DNA of 64,000 bases from Apoderus coryli (GCA_911728435.2 OU452202.1:4071135-4135134); one strand, 5' to 3'. Shown: positions 23,291-34,505, numbered from the stretch's first letter. Numbers and translations: made by a program. The notes: a model not told the origin generated them from the letters alone.

Positions 23291-24494
23291 CTCTTGGCTT
23301 CCAAATCTAATTCACCATGCATCACATCATTAATATTTATGTTATTTCATAATAATGATAATAATATTTCCGACAAAATTTTTGTGTAGTGTACGTAGGT
23401 AACCCGTTTTATCAGATGTGTATTTTATTCTGCGTAATGTGTAAAGTATGCAATGTGCAATTTCTAACGTCTAATGTAATGTAAAAACAACCATAGTTAC
23501 GTGAGAAATTAACATCAAATTATTTCGTAGCTAATTATGATTTTGAGTTTTACGTTCCTTTTATAAAAAATTTCAAGTGAGGGCGAGTGGTAGGTGATTA
23601 TGCCACATCAGCCAATCTGATCTGAGAAATATGTGTGTTATAAACTTGACAACACGTTAGGCTGTTGGTTGACAGATGACCTATTCACCTATTAACCGAT
23701 ATTTTATTATTTTCGTGTTTACATTTTCGTCCCGTTTGGAAATAAGGATTTAAATAAATTAAAATTAAACAGGCATTATACATATTAGTCCCAGATAAGT
23801 AAGTACTAGTTTTACTTATCTGGGGTTTAGTGGCAATGTTTAGTTAGTGTTTGTGTGTTCAAAATGCAAAAATATCGTTTAGAAGTTTGCAAAAACGAAG
23901 AAATTATCTACAATTTGGAGTATTCCAGATTGATTGTTATTGATCAAATATTATAAGACAGCGCCGCTACAACTGGCTATCATAGTTTAATATTTCGTTA
24001 AATTTAAAATAACTCGGTATCAGCGAATATTAAAAAAGTGTGCATTTAGTGTATCTACTTCTCGGAAATCTGTTGTGTTTTTAGTGTATTCAATAAGTAT
24101 GCAAAAATATCGTTTTAGGAGTTTGTTGTTTGCAAAAACGAAGAAGTAGTGTACATCTGCAGTAGTAATTATGGATTTATTTATCAGGTATTATAATAAT
24201 TATTTCAAAAATGTTAATTTTCACCTCTCTACAATTGGCAACGCCGCGTACTGCGGTTTGTAGGTTGGAAATAATTGTCATAGGCGCCGATTTACCAGGG
24301 AAAAACGTGGATTTGCCCCATTTTGTAAACATCGAATAAAAATTCCGAAACAAATTTTTTATGGTTTTTCATGCTTTCCTGAGCATGTGGTTAAAATTTT
24401 TGTACTGAGTGATAGTTCACCCTGTATACATCAACAAATTATTACAATGGAGTCAAAAGTATGTTTCTATCTAAAAGCTTTTCATTTAATGATT

Positions 24495-24545
24495 GTTCGC
24501 CACTGATCATGGGACTGGTCTAGTCTTGAAACATGTATGACATGG
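24495..24545 (+). ncRNA. Degenerate hammerhead-like motif
   Basis: CCACTGATCATGGGACTGGT then CTAGTCTTGAAACATGTATG. Partner of 21548-21600. Core CTGATCA has lost the C3-G8 pair, so it is probably inactive. Confidence 0.6.
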
Positions 24546-24973
24546 ATTAAATATTATTATATTAAATTTAATTCATAGAGATTAGGCTTTTATTTCAATA
24601 CTGTACTTGTAATAAATCACCATGTGTGTTTCTTTTACCGACGAATCGGCAACAGCACGACACACACCACATTCGCTTGTTTTTTTTCTACCCTCCCTAC
24701 GTATCCCCTCCAGATTAATACAGAATTTCATCAATCTCTCTCTCTGACAATACAGCATTGCCGGTTCATATCTGTTGCAAATGATGTAAATAATTGTTAT
24801 ACGTTGCGTTTTGTTTCTGATATTAATAAACTACAAAACGGTTTCTGGCTGTGACAATACTGCTCTATGCTGTGCACGCTAGTATACGCCACGTAGTGGC
24901 TGGCATACTTAGAGATGTTCTGATTTTAATGCATTGGGCTGACTATCTATTGTGTACATTAATCTTTGATAAA

Positions 24974-26319
24974 AGCTATATGAACGTAAAGTTTAATTCT
25001 AAATAACTTGTTTATTTCAAATGGAACACCCGGTATATGAGGCCATAATTAGACGCACCAAGTAATTATCTGTCAAATATTATAATACTTTCCTAGGGAT
25101 AACTCTTGACGTTTTCGTGGAAAATGCACATATTGGTAGTAATAGGAAGAATTTTTCAAAATTATAATATTTGTCAAATCACCCATGAGAATTTGCCAAA
25201 CCATATATTTAAACAATAACATAATAAATAAATAAATTTTTAACTTAAATTAAATAACAAGATATACATAAATACTGATAAATTTTTTAATAATTGTTCA
25301 AACTCATTGGACTCTAGGCACATTAGAAACCTTTTCTTAAATCCTTCAAGAATTTTAACCTGGTTTAACGCTTCTAAACGCTTCTTTTATTTGGTCCTTC
25401 ATCTCCTCTATTAAAAAAGTTCTCATTTTATTATTTTCGTGTTTACTCATTGGACTCTAGGCACATTAGAAACCTTTTCTTAAATCCTTCAAGAATTTTA
25501 ACCTGGTTTAACGCTTCTAAACGCTTCTTTTATTTGGTCCTTCATCTCCTCTATTAAAAAAGTTCTCATTTTCAAAGATTTTGTTCCTGTTTATGTACAA
25601 AATTCAACACGATTTAAAATCAATATTGAAAAGTTCTTGATTGCACTTTGTTTGGGTGGTATCTTTCGTTAAACTGCTTAACAGTCTCTCGAAGACCGCT
25701 CTTTTGGGAAGATTTTTCGCCGGGAACCTTTGAGCGTAAACTCGTGATGCCAGTAAAGCGTTTTTTGACCATTCTCCCAGAATAAAAATCATGTCTATTC
25801 TGTCTCATTTGGAATAGGTTCGCATTTTTGATAATTGAATTAAATCAAATGTCACAGATAAAAAACTGTTTTATGAAAAATTCCCAACTCTTAGGTAAGA
25901 ACTTTCAACAGACTATTTGACAGTCAATATCAAATTAAAAAAATGAATTCTTCTCAAATTCTCATAGCTGACTTGATAAATATTATAATTTTGAAAATTC
26001 TTCCCATTATTACCAGTATGTGTGCCTCTTCCATGCAAAAGTAAAGATATACATATCTATAGGAAAACTCTATTTAAACTTTAATTTTTGCATTATCAAA
26101 TACACGGTGGTCTACATGAAATTAACAGGTTCAATTAAAAATTCGCCTAATATTATGAAAATGTGCATTTTCCACGAAAACGTCAAGAGTTATCTATAGG
26201 AAAGTATTATAATATTTGACAGACAATTACTTTTTGCATCTAATTTTGACCTCATATACCGGGTGTTCTATTTGAAATAAACAAGTTATTTAGAATTAAA
26301 CTTTACGTTCATATAACAG
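24974..26319. mobile_element. Foldback structure
   Basis: AACGTAAAGTTTAATTCTAA (about 24981) and its inverse (about 26293) frame inverted arms of ~230 bp that also include ATAACTCTTGACGTTTTCGT. The loop contains the 25303-25572 duplication. Confidence 0.75.
25303..25572. repeat. Two-copy tandem duplication, period 143 bp
   Basis: About 127 bp starting CTCATTGGACTCTAGGCACA is repeated almost exactly at 25446 after a 16 bp spacer. The near-identity implies a recent duplication inside an older foldback loop. Confidence 0.9.
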
Positions 26320-26735
26320 ATATTATTGGGGTTTTTTATATTTGCCGTAACAAGTGATAAGTGGGTATATTTATCAGCTTAGACTGGCTTAAAAAAAGCA
26401 AACCAATAGGTGTGAATTTTTTTATTCAAATTATGTCTATATTTTTATAAAAATTAAAGTATTTAAAAAACTGTCAGGTTTAGGTGAGATGTACTTTAAT
26501 GAAAGTTAGGTTTATTTTGAAAGGGAAATCTAAAAATATATTGATATACAGGGCATTCCATTTAAATAAACAAAACTATAGTTCATTTCTTATATTTGGG
26601 ACACCCTGTATAGATTCATAATATTTTTAAAATGTAGCCATAAATCATTTCTATCGAACCCATGAATAAAACTTTTAGAAAATTAAATAGTTTAGCCACA
26701 CTATTCCGTGTCGTATGGCGTGAACTATATGGGAT

Positions 26736-28145
26736 ATAGGAAATTTTGCGGCACGTTCTAGACCGCATTTGTTGACCAATCGAAACAAAATTTGATTAAA
26801 AAATCGGCTAGGTGAAGGAATCGCTTGAGCTCGTTGGCGATTGTAATCGGAGAGTTAATTTTAAAATGGCGGCCTGTCAAAGTTTTAAAAAAATCATGTC
26901 ATTGTTAATAGAAAATATCGATGTTACATCTCAAATGATAGAGCACTTAAATCTCTACAATGTATATTTGGAAAGTTTTTTCATCGCTGGCATATTTAAG
27001 TAAATGTAAATCAATATAAAGTATCAAAAGATAAAAAAAATATCATCAACCGCTACACCTGTAATTCTTTTTGACAAATGAACACCTGGTGAAATAACAA
27101 TGAGACCCTACTTACGTCTGTATTATAGTATAATGGGTATTTCAGTTAAAATAACTGTCAATATGACACGTTGGTGATATTTGGCGACTGTCAGAATATT
27201 ATATTATTTGTTTATTAATAGTGGGTGTCAGTGTTAGTCTAAGTATAAATAAAAAATATATAAATCGAAAATCTACTTTTCCGACTGGCTGCCATCGCGT
27301 TTTTTTAAATTTCACAAATTGAATCAGTTGAAAATACCTATAGGATGGATTATGACATTTAGAATTAAGTTCAAACACATATAGGTAGTTCCAAGTTTCG
27401 TCACCATTTATAATCGAATAGTGTGATGAATTGTTTTTATGGTTCATTAATTATTGATGGGGAACCCAATGACAACAAACTTTCCTGACTCCCAGACGAT
27501 ATTACAAGATTCTTTTAATTACATATATTTCTAGCCCTAATAATTCTGTAAGTCACATGAATATCCTCTTCAATTATCTGTCAAACAGCAACTGCTTTGA
27601 TTTAGTGTGTCTTTCAATCGACGTTTCTGAAGTGTGAGGTTAATAAACTTAATAGATACTGTATGTCAACAGCGCGAATGGCTTTTTAATTTTAATTAAT
27701 AACTTCGTCTGATAAATTACTGAATTCAAAATTCAATGTCTAATTTTAAAAAATATTGTATATAGAAAGGCTATAAATAAAATAATCAAATTCAACCAAT
27801 AAGATTACGTGAACCATCATATAACCTAATATAACAATTTCCTGTAGTCTGTTTCCGTTTTTTTCACCTGCGTATATTTAATTTCGTGCGTGTCTCAAAT
27901 TGCATATCTATTCGTATTCAACAACCATACTGTGATCACTGTAATAGACCGGGAGGTAAGAGCAGATTTTCGGACGCGATTTAGCCCAGTATACCAATCA
28001 TGTGTTACTGTCACTGAAGGGGTCCCTGCACTACTCTGAACTGTATCATTTTCATTTTTTAATTAAAAAGCTCTACATCGCTGAATGTGTTTAAGAGGCT
28101 GAAAATCTTCCAATGTATTTTTGATACTTAATGGTTAAGAATAGT
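26736..28145. other. No gene recognised
   Basis: A 45-codon frame from ATG 26866 (MAACQSFKKIMSLL...) has a good start context but no recognisable domain; I do not call it a gene. Confidence 0.4.
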
Positions 28146-28148
28146 ATA

Positions 28149-28690
28149 TTGTGCAACGAACATGAAATGACATATATTTCCTACGAGTATGATCGTTTGC
28201 AGCATGAGCCGCAGGCGAGTGCTGCAAATCATACGAGTAGGAAATGGTGATTTCATGTGAGTTTCACACTATACTTTTTCTACGACTGTTTTAATGCTTT
28301 TGAATAAATTAAACATAATTTTTAGGAAAATATTTGTTTTTCGAAAATTACCCCTGTTATCGTATAAGCCTAAATACGATAAATTAGAAGTATTAAATTG
28401 ACTAGGTCATGATAAACTATAGTCACTATCACTGTTTATGTGTTTTAAAATTAGCGAAATACTTAATAATAATTATTTATTATTATTAATTATAAATACC
28501 AAAACTGTCAATTTGGTGTTTGTATTTTCGGCGTTGCTATGGTGATTGTTCATGCCCGCCGCTACTTTTGTCATTACCAGGAAATATTATTACGCACGGG
28601 TAAATGAAAAACAGCATTACAATGTACTACATTTTCAAATCATTATTGAACATATAATAAAGGCATTTAAAGACAGTCGTAGAAAAATAA
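28149..28690. repeat. Hairpin-containing repeat
   Basis: A near-perfect hairpin (28149-28270; arms around TTTCCTACGAGTATGATCGT and its inverse, GC-rich loop) is followed by a second inverted pair TTTTTCTACGACTGT (28272) and ACAGTCGTAGAAAAA (about 28673). Probably a non-coding mobile repeat; superfamily unknown. Confidence 0.65.
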
Positions 28691-28908
28691 AATTAAATTT
28701 TCGAAAAGTTCTTTATACAATCATGGATTTATTATTATGATAATCTAAAAAATATAAAATGAAGAGAAAAAATAAAGAAAAACGACCAAATATCAAACAT
28801 AAACATTTATTAATATTATGTCTTAGTCTTAAGTTAATTTTAACATACTTTTTCCAACAGAGTGATCTGTATAGATTTTCAAGTCAGAAGCCTTCTGTTA
28901 TATTCAAT

Positions 28909-30097
28909 GTAAATAAATAAATAAATAAATAAGCGTTTATTGCCCAACAGAATAAATCCCTTTACAGAGCAACATATAATACAACATTATAAATAATAAA
29001 CAATAACAAAGATAATATATCAAATTAAATTACAGCAAATCAAACAAACCAAAATCAATTACAATCAAGAAACTAACCGGAATAATATTGAACAAAATAA
29101 CAAATTAAATTCAGATGTAGACATTTACTTTCATTATATTACATTACATTAGCATTACATCACTCCCCAAAAAAACTACGAGCAGTCTCAATTAAGTCGT
29201 GCAACGAACAATGAAATATGTCGCAATCGTTACAGATTGTATTAAAATTATTGCACATCACAAAAACTAACGATTTCGTGTATAGATTCGTAACAGGACG
29301 TTTGCAGTAAAACATTAATCCGTTACGACTCCCCAGGCGTGGAACATTTATATCAATCTCAGCCAGCAACTCAGAGCAATCGATTTTACCATTTAAAAGA
29401 CCGTACAAAAATTTCAGAGAAGCAAGGATTCTACGGAACTCCAAGCTACGGACGTTAAATCTATTCCAGAGCATCGAACTATCCACCCCTCTTTCTGGAT
29501 AAACGCCATCAGATTTATATACGAGATATTTGAGGAATTTCCTTTGAATTTTTTCAATGGCGTGCTTATGGACCTCATAAATAGGATACCAGATGATTGA
29601 ACAATACTCTAGTTTCGAACGAACGTAAGAGAAATACAATGTTTTCAATGCGTTAATATTTTTAAAGCCCGTGCAATTTCTAACAATGAAACCATAAGCC
29701 CTAATCGCTTCATTCGCCTTTAAGTTAATATGAGGAACGAAAGACAATCTCGAGTCAAACGTAACACCCAAATCGGTAGAAGTTGCACATCTCTCGAGAA
29801 CAGTCTGTCCAAGTCGATACTGAAAATTAAAAGCAGTTTTCCTTCTCGAATAAGACATGCATTTACACTTCTTAGCATTTAGATAGAGCTTGTTATTGTT
29901 ACACCAACTCTCCATCGCCTCAAGCTCACTCTGAAGACCTATGCAGTCCTCGTACGACACGATAGTGGCGAACAGCTTGACATCGTCAGCGAAAAACAAC
30001 CTGTTAACTTGCAGACACTCGTTAAGATCGTTAATGAAGATCAAGAAAAGTAGGGGACCCAAGTTTGAACCCTGAGGCACACCAGAGGATGCTTTAC
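28909..30097 (-). pseudogene. 5'-truncated Jockey-like LINE, RT C-terminal half
   Basis: The 306-codon minus-strand frame (29160-30080) extends upstream as SSGVPQGSNLGPLLFLIFIN, the RT block before the catalytic FADDVKLF box (about residues 30-37). The thumb region and a LINE-typical C-terminal segment (RSKLEYCSIIWYPIYEVHKH) follow. Truncated at about 30097, where it meets a PLE pLTR relic. The 3' end carries a (TTTA)n tail (plus-strand AAAT repeats at 28911-28934). No in-frame stops remain in the retained part, so the insertion is relatively young, but without an N-terminus or endonuclease it cannot move by itself. Exact clade uncertain. Confidence 0.85.
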
Positions 30098-30147
30098 TTT
30101 ATTTGTAATGTAATACTTTACAATAAGGTTCTATAATCCGAAACATG

Positions 30148-30275
30148 TCTGGCTAACGGAACAAAGTTTCAACATATACATAATATAAAATCATTTTGTG
30201 GAGTAGACGTGTTTTATTCAAGATTCCATTGACTCCGCGAAATATGGATTACTTCAGAAAAAAAAATCATGTGTT
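30148..30275 (+). repeat. PLE pLTR 3' part with ORF-start tail
   Basis: GAAACATGTCTGGC (hammerhead 3' half), GTGGAGTAGACG, then TATGGATTACTTCAG, translating MDYFRK like the MDYFFR start of the intact PLE. Same family as the pLTR at 63386-63497. The ribozyme's CTGATGA half is missing. Confidence 0.65.
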
Positions 30276-30768
30276 TGTGTTTTGCTACGAGTATGCCTCC
30301 GCAGAAGAAGAAATCTGTGGCATTGTTGGCAAATCGGTATCACGGGTCCAAAGAGTTATTTTGGTAACTTAATTTGACATTAATACCCAATTTTTTACGA
30401 TTGTAATCAGGCTGCTAGCTTATGACATGTATGCAATTTTTTGTTATAAACAAGCAGAGAAAACGATGAAATAGCAACCCAACCCATTTTTCTTATAAAT
30501 TAATTAATTTAATGAAATGCTTATTATCATAAGAATGTAGGCATAGGTACTGGATAATAGAGTCCGAAAATCTGTCAGTATCTCCCGGTCTATATAGAAA
30601 ATAGAAATAAATTGGTTAAATTAATTGTTAACCACTAGATTATTACCCGAACGGAGACAACATAGTATTCATTTAGAATTATTTTAGTTATCATTTAGAA
30701 TTAAATACAATTATGTAAGTATTTATACATAAAAGTCCGGTAAAAATGTTATATATTTATAGAGTACT
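30276..30768. other. No gene recognised
   Basis: AT-rich sequence between two PLE-derived units. No supported feature. Confidence 0.4.
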
Positions 30769-30784
30769 ACTCATTTTAAAATTT

Positions 30785-30971
30785 GAATAGAATTAGCCGA
30801 TACTTGTTGGAAATTCATTATAACTGCGTAAAATAAAACAACTTTAGTTTTAAATATTTCCACTTGATAAAGCCACTGTGTGGACGAAACATGTCGTGTA
30901 ATTTTGAAATATAAATTTGTATATTATAAAAGTTTGGAAATATTTAAAACTAAAGTTGTTTTATTTTACGC
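30785..30971 (+). mobile_element. 187 bp mini-PLE with target-site duplication
   Basis: ACTCATTTTAAAATTT (30769-30784) and ACTCATTTTAAAGTTT (30972-30987) flank it: 16 bp with one mismatch. Contents: a ~43 nt tail starting GAATAGAATTAGCC, identical in extent to the tail of the 53.4 kb PLE; an inverted outer pLTR end; and a plus-strand pLTR with a hammerhead-like motif. No ORF, so it must move using another element's protein. Confidence 0.88.
30858..30903 (+). ncRNA. Hammerhead-like motif with U3-A8 core
   Basis: TTGATAA (30864-30870) replaces CTGATGA. Then AGCCACTGTGTGGAC (stem II CCAC/GUGG), GAAA, CATGTC with the predicted cut after GUC (30895). The C3-G8 pair of the canonical core is replaced by U-A. 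Confidence 0.68.
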
Positions 30972-31077
30972 ACTCATTTTAAAGTTTCACTGTATGCAGC
31001 TTTTTATATTAAATTTCATTAAAATATTCTAAGTCTTGAAAAAATTGCACTGCAAAGAGTTTTTCACTATACATATA

Positions 31078-32947
31078 CCGGGTGTCCCACCGGGAAGGGA
31101 TTCGATCGATTATGGAGTAACTACACTGTGGAACAATCTGAAAATCTGGTGTAATACTTAGGTCGACGGAACCAATTCGGCTAAAATGTTTTCAAGAATC
31201 TAGCACTTCCGGTTATACCGGAAAAGGGTGTCAACTTTCTTATTTCAAATGCGGCCCTATGTAAATTATTTTTTTTTTTTTTTGGATTATCTTTGTAATT
31301 CTAAACATATTTCATGCATAATATGTTTAGAATCGCCAGCCGTTTTCGAAATATTTGAAATTTTATGTCAAAAATTACGTTTTCAGAATAGAGAATATTA
31401 ATAATTTTTTATTAATATGGAAGCTTTACTAATTTAATTTGTTAGAATATCCTAGAAGATATAGACCTACCTTAGCCGCCTACATCTATTTTTTAGTAAA
31501 TATTAATACAGGGTATTTGAAAAAAAGGGTAAAAAATCAAATTGAAAAAAGTGTCATAAATCAAAATTTTTTAATGGCAACCCCCCATTTTATATTTTTC
31601 TGCATCAAAAATAAGAGTAAGTTTATGAAAGGATGTCTATCCCAAAAACTGATAGTTTTCAAAATATTGGCAATTTTACATTTTTCTATTACAATAGTGA
31701 TATGAATTTGAAATTTAATTGATTTTAGTTGGCCATGATGGCTTTAGATAGCAAATAAATATAACACTTGACAAAAATAGTCAACAACTCTGGCAAATTG
31801 GAGACATTAATTAGTAGTAATAAACATGGCGGGCGTATAAATTATACTAACGAATACTATCTAAATGTGTTTATTATTTATGGAGAATGGTGCTTTTAGA
31901 AAATCCAGACTCCACTGCAAATTTTTTCAGAGATGTCGTAGGATATGCCGTGAAGTACCTTAGTACAGCTTCATCGTCTCAAATACGTTTCCTTCGTTTT
32001 ATTTTTGTCTTTACGGACCCGAAATTTTTGAAATTATCTATTATCCGTTTAACAACTTTTGGTGATGGCTTGTGTTTTTCTGGGTACCTGGCAGAAAATG
32101 TATCACACGTTTATGACATCACTCTGTCACATTATCCAAAAATAATAAACAAATTTAGATAGTATTCGTTAGTATAATTTATACGCCTGCCATGATTATT
32201 ACTACTAATTAATGTCTACAATTTGTCATAGTTGTTGATTATTTTTGTCAAGTGTCATATTTATTTGCTGTCTAAAGCCATCATAGCCAACTAAAATCAA
32301 TTAAATTTCAAATGCATATCACTATTGTAATAGAAAAATGTAAAATTGCCAATATTTTGAAAACTATCAGTTTTTGGGATAGACATCTTTTCATAAACTT
32401 GCCCTTATTTTTGATGCAAAAAAATAAAAAAAATATAAAACGGGGGGTTGCCATTTAAAAATTTTGAATTATGACACTTTTTTCAATTTAATTTTTTACC
32501 CTTTTTTTCCAATACCCTGTATTAATATTTACTAAAAAAATATATGTAGGCGGCTAAGGTAGGTCTATATCTCCTAGGATATTCTAACAAATTAAATTAT
32601 TAAAGCTTCCATATAATAAAAAATTGTTATTATTCTTTATTCTGAAAACGCCATTATAGACATAAAATTTCAAATATTTCGAAAACAGCTGGCGATAGAT
32701 ATAACATATTATGTATGAAATATGTTTAGAATTACAAGGAGAATCCAAAAAATATATAATTTATATAGGGTCGTATTTAAAATAAGGAAGTTGACACCCA
32801 TTTCCGGTATAACATTAAGTGCTAGATTCTTGAAAACATTTTAGCCGAATTGGTCCCATCAACCTAAGTACCACACCAGATTTTTAGATTGTTCCACAGT
32901 GTAGTTTCTCCATAATCGATCGAATCCCTTCCCGGTGGAACACCCGG
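31078..32947. mobile_element. 1.87 kb foldback carrying transposase DNA-binding exon
   Basis: Ends CCGGGTGTCCCACCGGGAAG and its inverse, flanked by TA (31076-31077, 32948-32949). Inverted arms of ~800 bp surround a ~280 bp loop that encodes part of a transposase (31905-32120). Confidence 0.88.
31905..32120 (-). pseudogene. Transposase N-terminal HTH fragment in foldback loop
   Basis: Minus strand: ARYPEKHKPSPKVVKRIIDN, FKNFGSVKTKIKRRKRI, a stop, then EAVLRYFTAYPTTSLKKFAV. This matches the N-terminal paired helix-turn-helix of insect IS630/mariner-like transposases (the HPS-turn, a TGSV-like basic linker and the NPxxS second helix). One stop interrupts it. It shows that the foldback derives from, or captured part of, this transposon family. 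Confidence 0.72.
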
Positions 32948-32949
32948 TA

Positions 32950-33473
32950 GAGTTTCACTATAAACAGTGTCGACTGTATAATATAAATTGAAAAATTATT
33001 AAAAATAAGCCTAAAATGCAGGAAGTTTAGGTAAATCTGTTGGTTTATTTATTTATTCATTTTTCATACCTATGTTTCTTTGAACTTTATATTGGATTAT
33101 ATTATATATTTATTAATATTTTGTTATTACGAGTATATTACGGATACTGTAGTATGTAAAACGGCAGCATTGTGTTAAATAAGAAAAATAATTTTGTAAA
33201 AATTACTTTCTTGATCTCAGACTTCATCGCACGCCTCTTATAATGACCTTCCTCAGAAAATAATTTTATTAGTATATTTCGATCTTAACACATTTTTTAT
33301 ATTTTAGCCCCCGTTTCGAGACCTTCATGGACGCCTTTTGGATACTGATTTTTTTGTTGTGACCCAATTAGGTATAACTACTACTTCAATATTAAAAAGT
33401 GTGTCAATATTGACACTTGACAATTTTTTCTTTTAATTTGTCCCTTTTTAACCCCATTATAGACAGCCCATGC
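32950..33473. other. No gene recognised
   Basis: AT-rich. Contains a loose copy of the ACGCC-type unit near 33330. Confidence 0.4.
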
Positions 33474-33518
33474 ATATTAATAGATATATTGGAAGATTTC
33501 CAATATATCTATTAATAT
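33474..33518. repeat. Perfect 21 bp hairpin, 3 nt loop
   Basis: ATATTAATAGATATATTGGA-A, loop GAT, then the exact inverse. AT-rich; function unknown. Confidence 0.85.
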
Positions 33519-33544
33519 TCGAGCCCAATTAATGCATATAGGGC

Positions 33545-33790
33545 GTCCGTAATTAATTTGAAAAAGGGACGAAAATCTTTAAATAAGTACTTACATATTT
33601 TTTCTTTACTTATTCTTGAGCCGTAATCCTAATTTTTTCAAATTACTTCAATAAAATCAATAACAACGTTTCGTTACTAATTACTAAATTCTTCAGGTTT
33701 AAACCCATTTTTTTTATATCTAACACAAATTCCAACATATTGACATCAAAAATAACAAACAATTTTCTTTATTATTACAAACACAACATT
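33545..33790 (-). repeat. PLE pLTR relic, left member of inverted pair
   Basis: Inverse of about 36885-37640 on the right. Contains the minus-strand hammerhead-like motif at 33661-33702. Confidence 0.75.
33661..33702 (-). ncRNA. Hammerhead-like motif, CTGAAGA core
   Basis: CTGAAGA (33690-33696, minus), a partly decayed stem II ending AGTAAC, then GAAACGTTG. Position 7 is variable in hammerheads, so CTGAAGA is a permitted core. Confidence 0.65.
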
Positions 33791-33919
33791 CAAATATATA
33801 CATTAATTACATAATTATTATAATATATTCTAATATAACTATTATTCTAATATAATTATTAATGTCACATTTTTTGAAAGTGCTTGAATTTAATCTACAT
33901 AAGTATTCCAAGATTAACG

Positions 33920-34465
33920 CGCATTACATAGCAATCATAAATCCTTTCGGATTAATAATAAAAACCACTGCGTGATTGAAAAAATATAAATTTGTCAGTG
34001 GCTCATATATATGTTAAAAAGAGTTGGATAAAACAAAAACCTAAGTCCTAACGTTGCGGGAACCAATCTGTTCCCGTCGTCAGATGATAAAAAATAATAA
34101 TATTTAATATTATGTATTTTAAGTAAATGTTATTATGAATAGTTTTAGCATATTCACATTTCTCAACGTATCAATTTAACGTTTGCGATAAATAAGGTAA
34201 TGTGTTTGAACTATACAATGTTAAATGAAATTCTATCAATATATTAAGAAAATTCTGAGAGACATCGCTGTTCATCCTTTATGGTTCTGATAATTTCTTT
34301 TTTGTGGAGTTAGATTCGTATTCTAGAATTTCGACATTGTCCCATAGAATCCTACGATCTGTTTGGTACGCGGGTTAGGCTATATTAGATTTCTGAAATT
34401 CCCTTCTCCTAGTCTACTCTTGGTGTTCTTTTATTCTAACTTTCAATTGCCTACCTGTTTCTCCA

Positions 34466-34466
<1 letters not shown>
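33920..34466 (-). pseudogene. PLE C-terminal GIY-YIG fragment with pLTR
   Basis: Minus strand from 34466: GETGRQLKVRIKEHQE, a stop, KSNIA, then RRILWDNVEILEYESNSTKK. This is the second half of a PLE GIY-YIG endonuclease, close to the fragment at 51854-52141 (GETDRSLKVRVKEHQD, NVEILENESNST). It is followed by a pLTR at about 33920-34130 with a hammerhead-like motif. It is broken on its 5' side by a LINE inserted at about 34467 and has internal stops. Confidence 0.75.
34042..34090 (-). ncRNA. Hammerhead-like motif, CTGACGA core
   Basis: CTGACGA (34077-34083, minus), stem II GGGAAC/GTTCCC with loop AGATTG, then GCAACGTTAGG, where GAAA is expected. The related copy at 52255-52303 keeps GAAAC but has a U at position 3. 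Confidence 0.6.

Positions 34467-34505
<39 letters not shown>

Larger units (their letters stand above)
21642..24424. mobile_element. CAGGGTGAAC-ended transposon inside a PLE pLTR pair
   Basis: TIRs CAGGGTGAACTATCACTCAG and its inverse, flanked by TA (21640-21641, 24425-24426), 2783 bp. The interior has a transposase relic (22262-22390) and a later MITE. The inverted PLE pLTR relics lie just outside both ends. Confidence 0.8.
18944..24968. mobile_element. 6 kb element with 31 bp perfect TIRs
   Basis: Begins CAAAGATTAATGTACACAAT and ends with its exact inverse; the inverted match is 31 bp long. ATAAAAG flanks both sides (18937-18943, 24969-24975), a 7 bp candidate target-site duplication. I found no transposase; the interior is tandem repeat and later insertions. 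Superfamily not assigned. Confidence 0.75.
18529..26735. mobile_element. Nested inverted-repeat complex
   Basis: Outermost inverted arms of ~390-410 bp (18529-18918 and 26327-26735), with landmarks CACGCCATACGACACGGAAT and its inverse. Inside lie a CAAAG-ended element (18944-24968), a PLE pLTR pair, a CAGGGTGAAC-ended element (21642-24424) and a small MITE (23113-23290). The right half also holds another foldback (about 24974-26319). Arms are diverged, so the outer layer is old. Confidence 0.75.

Noticed and set aside
26866..27003. 45-codon ORF starting MAACQSFKK with good start context
   Set aside because: No homology recognised, no promoter or intron evidence; length expected by chance.
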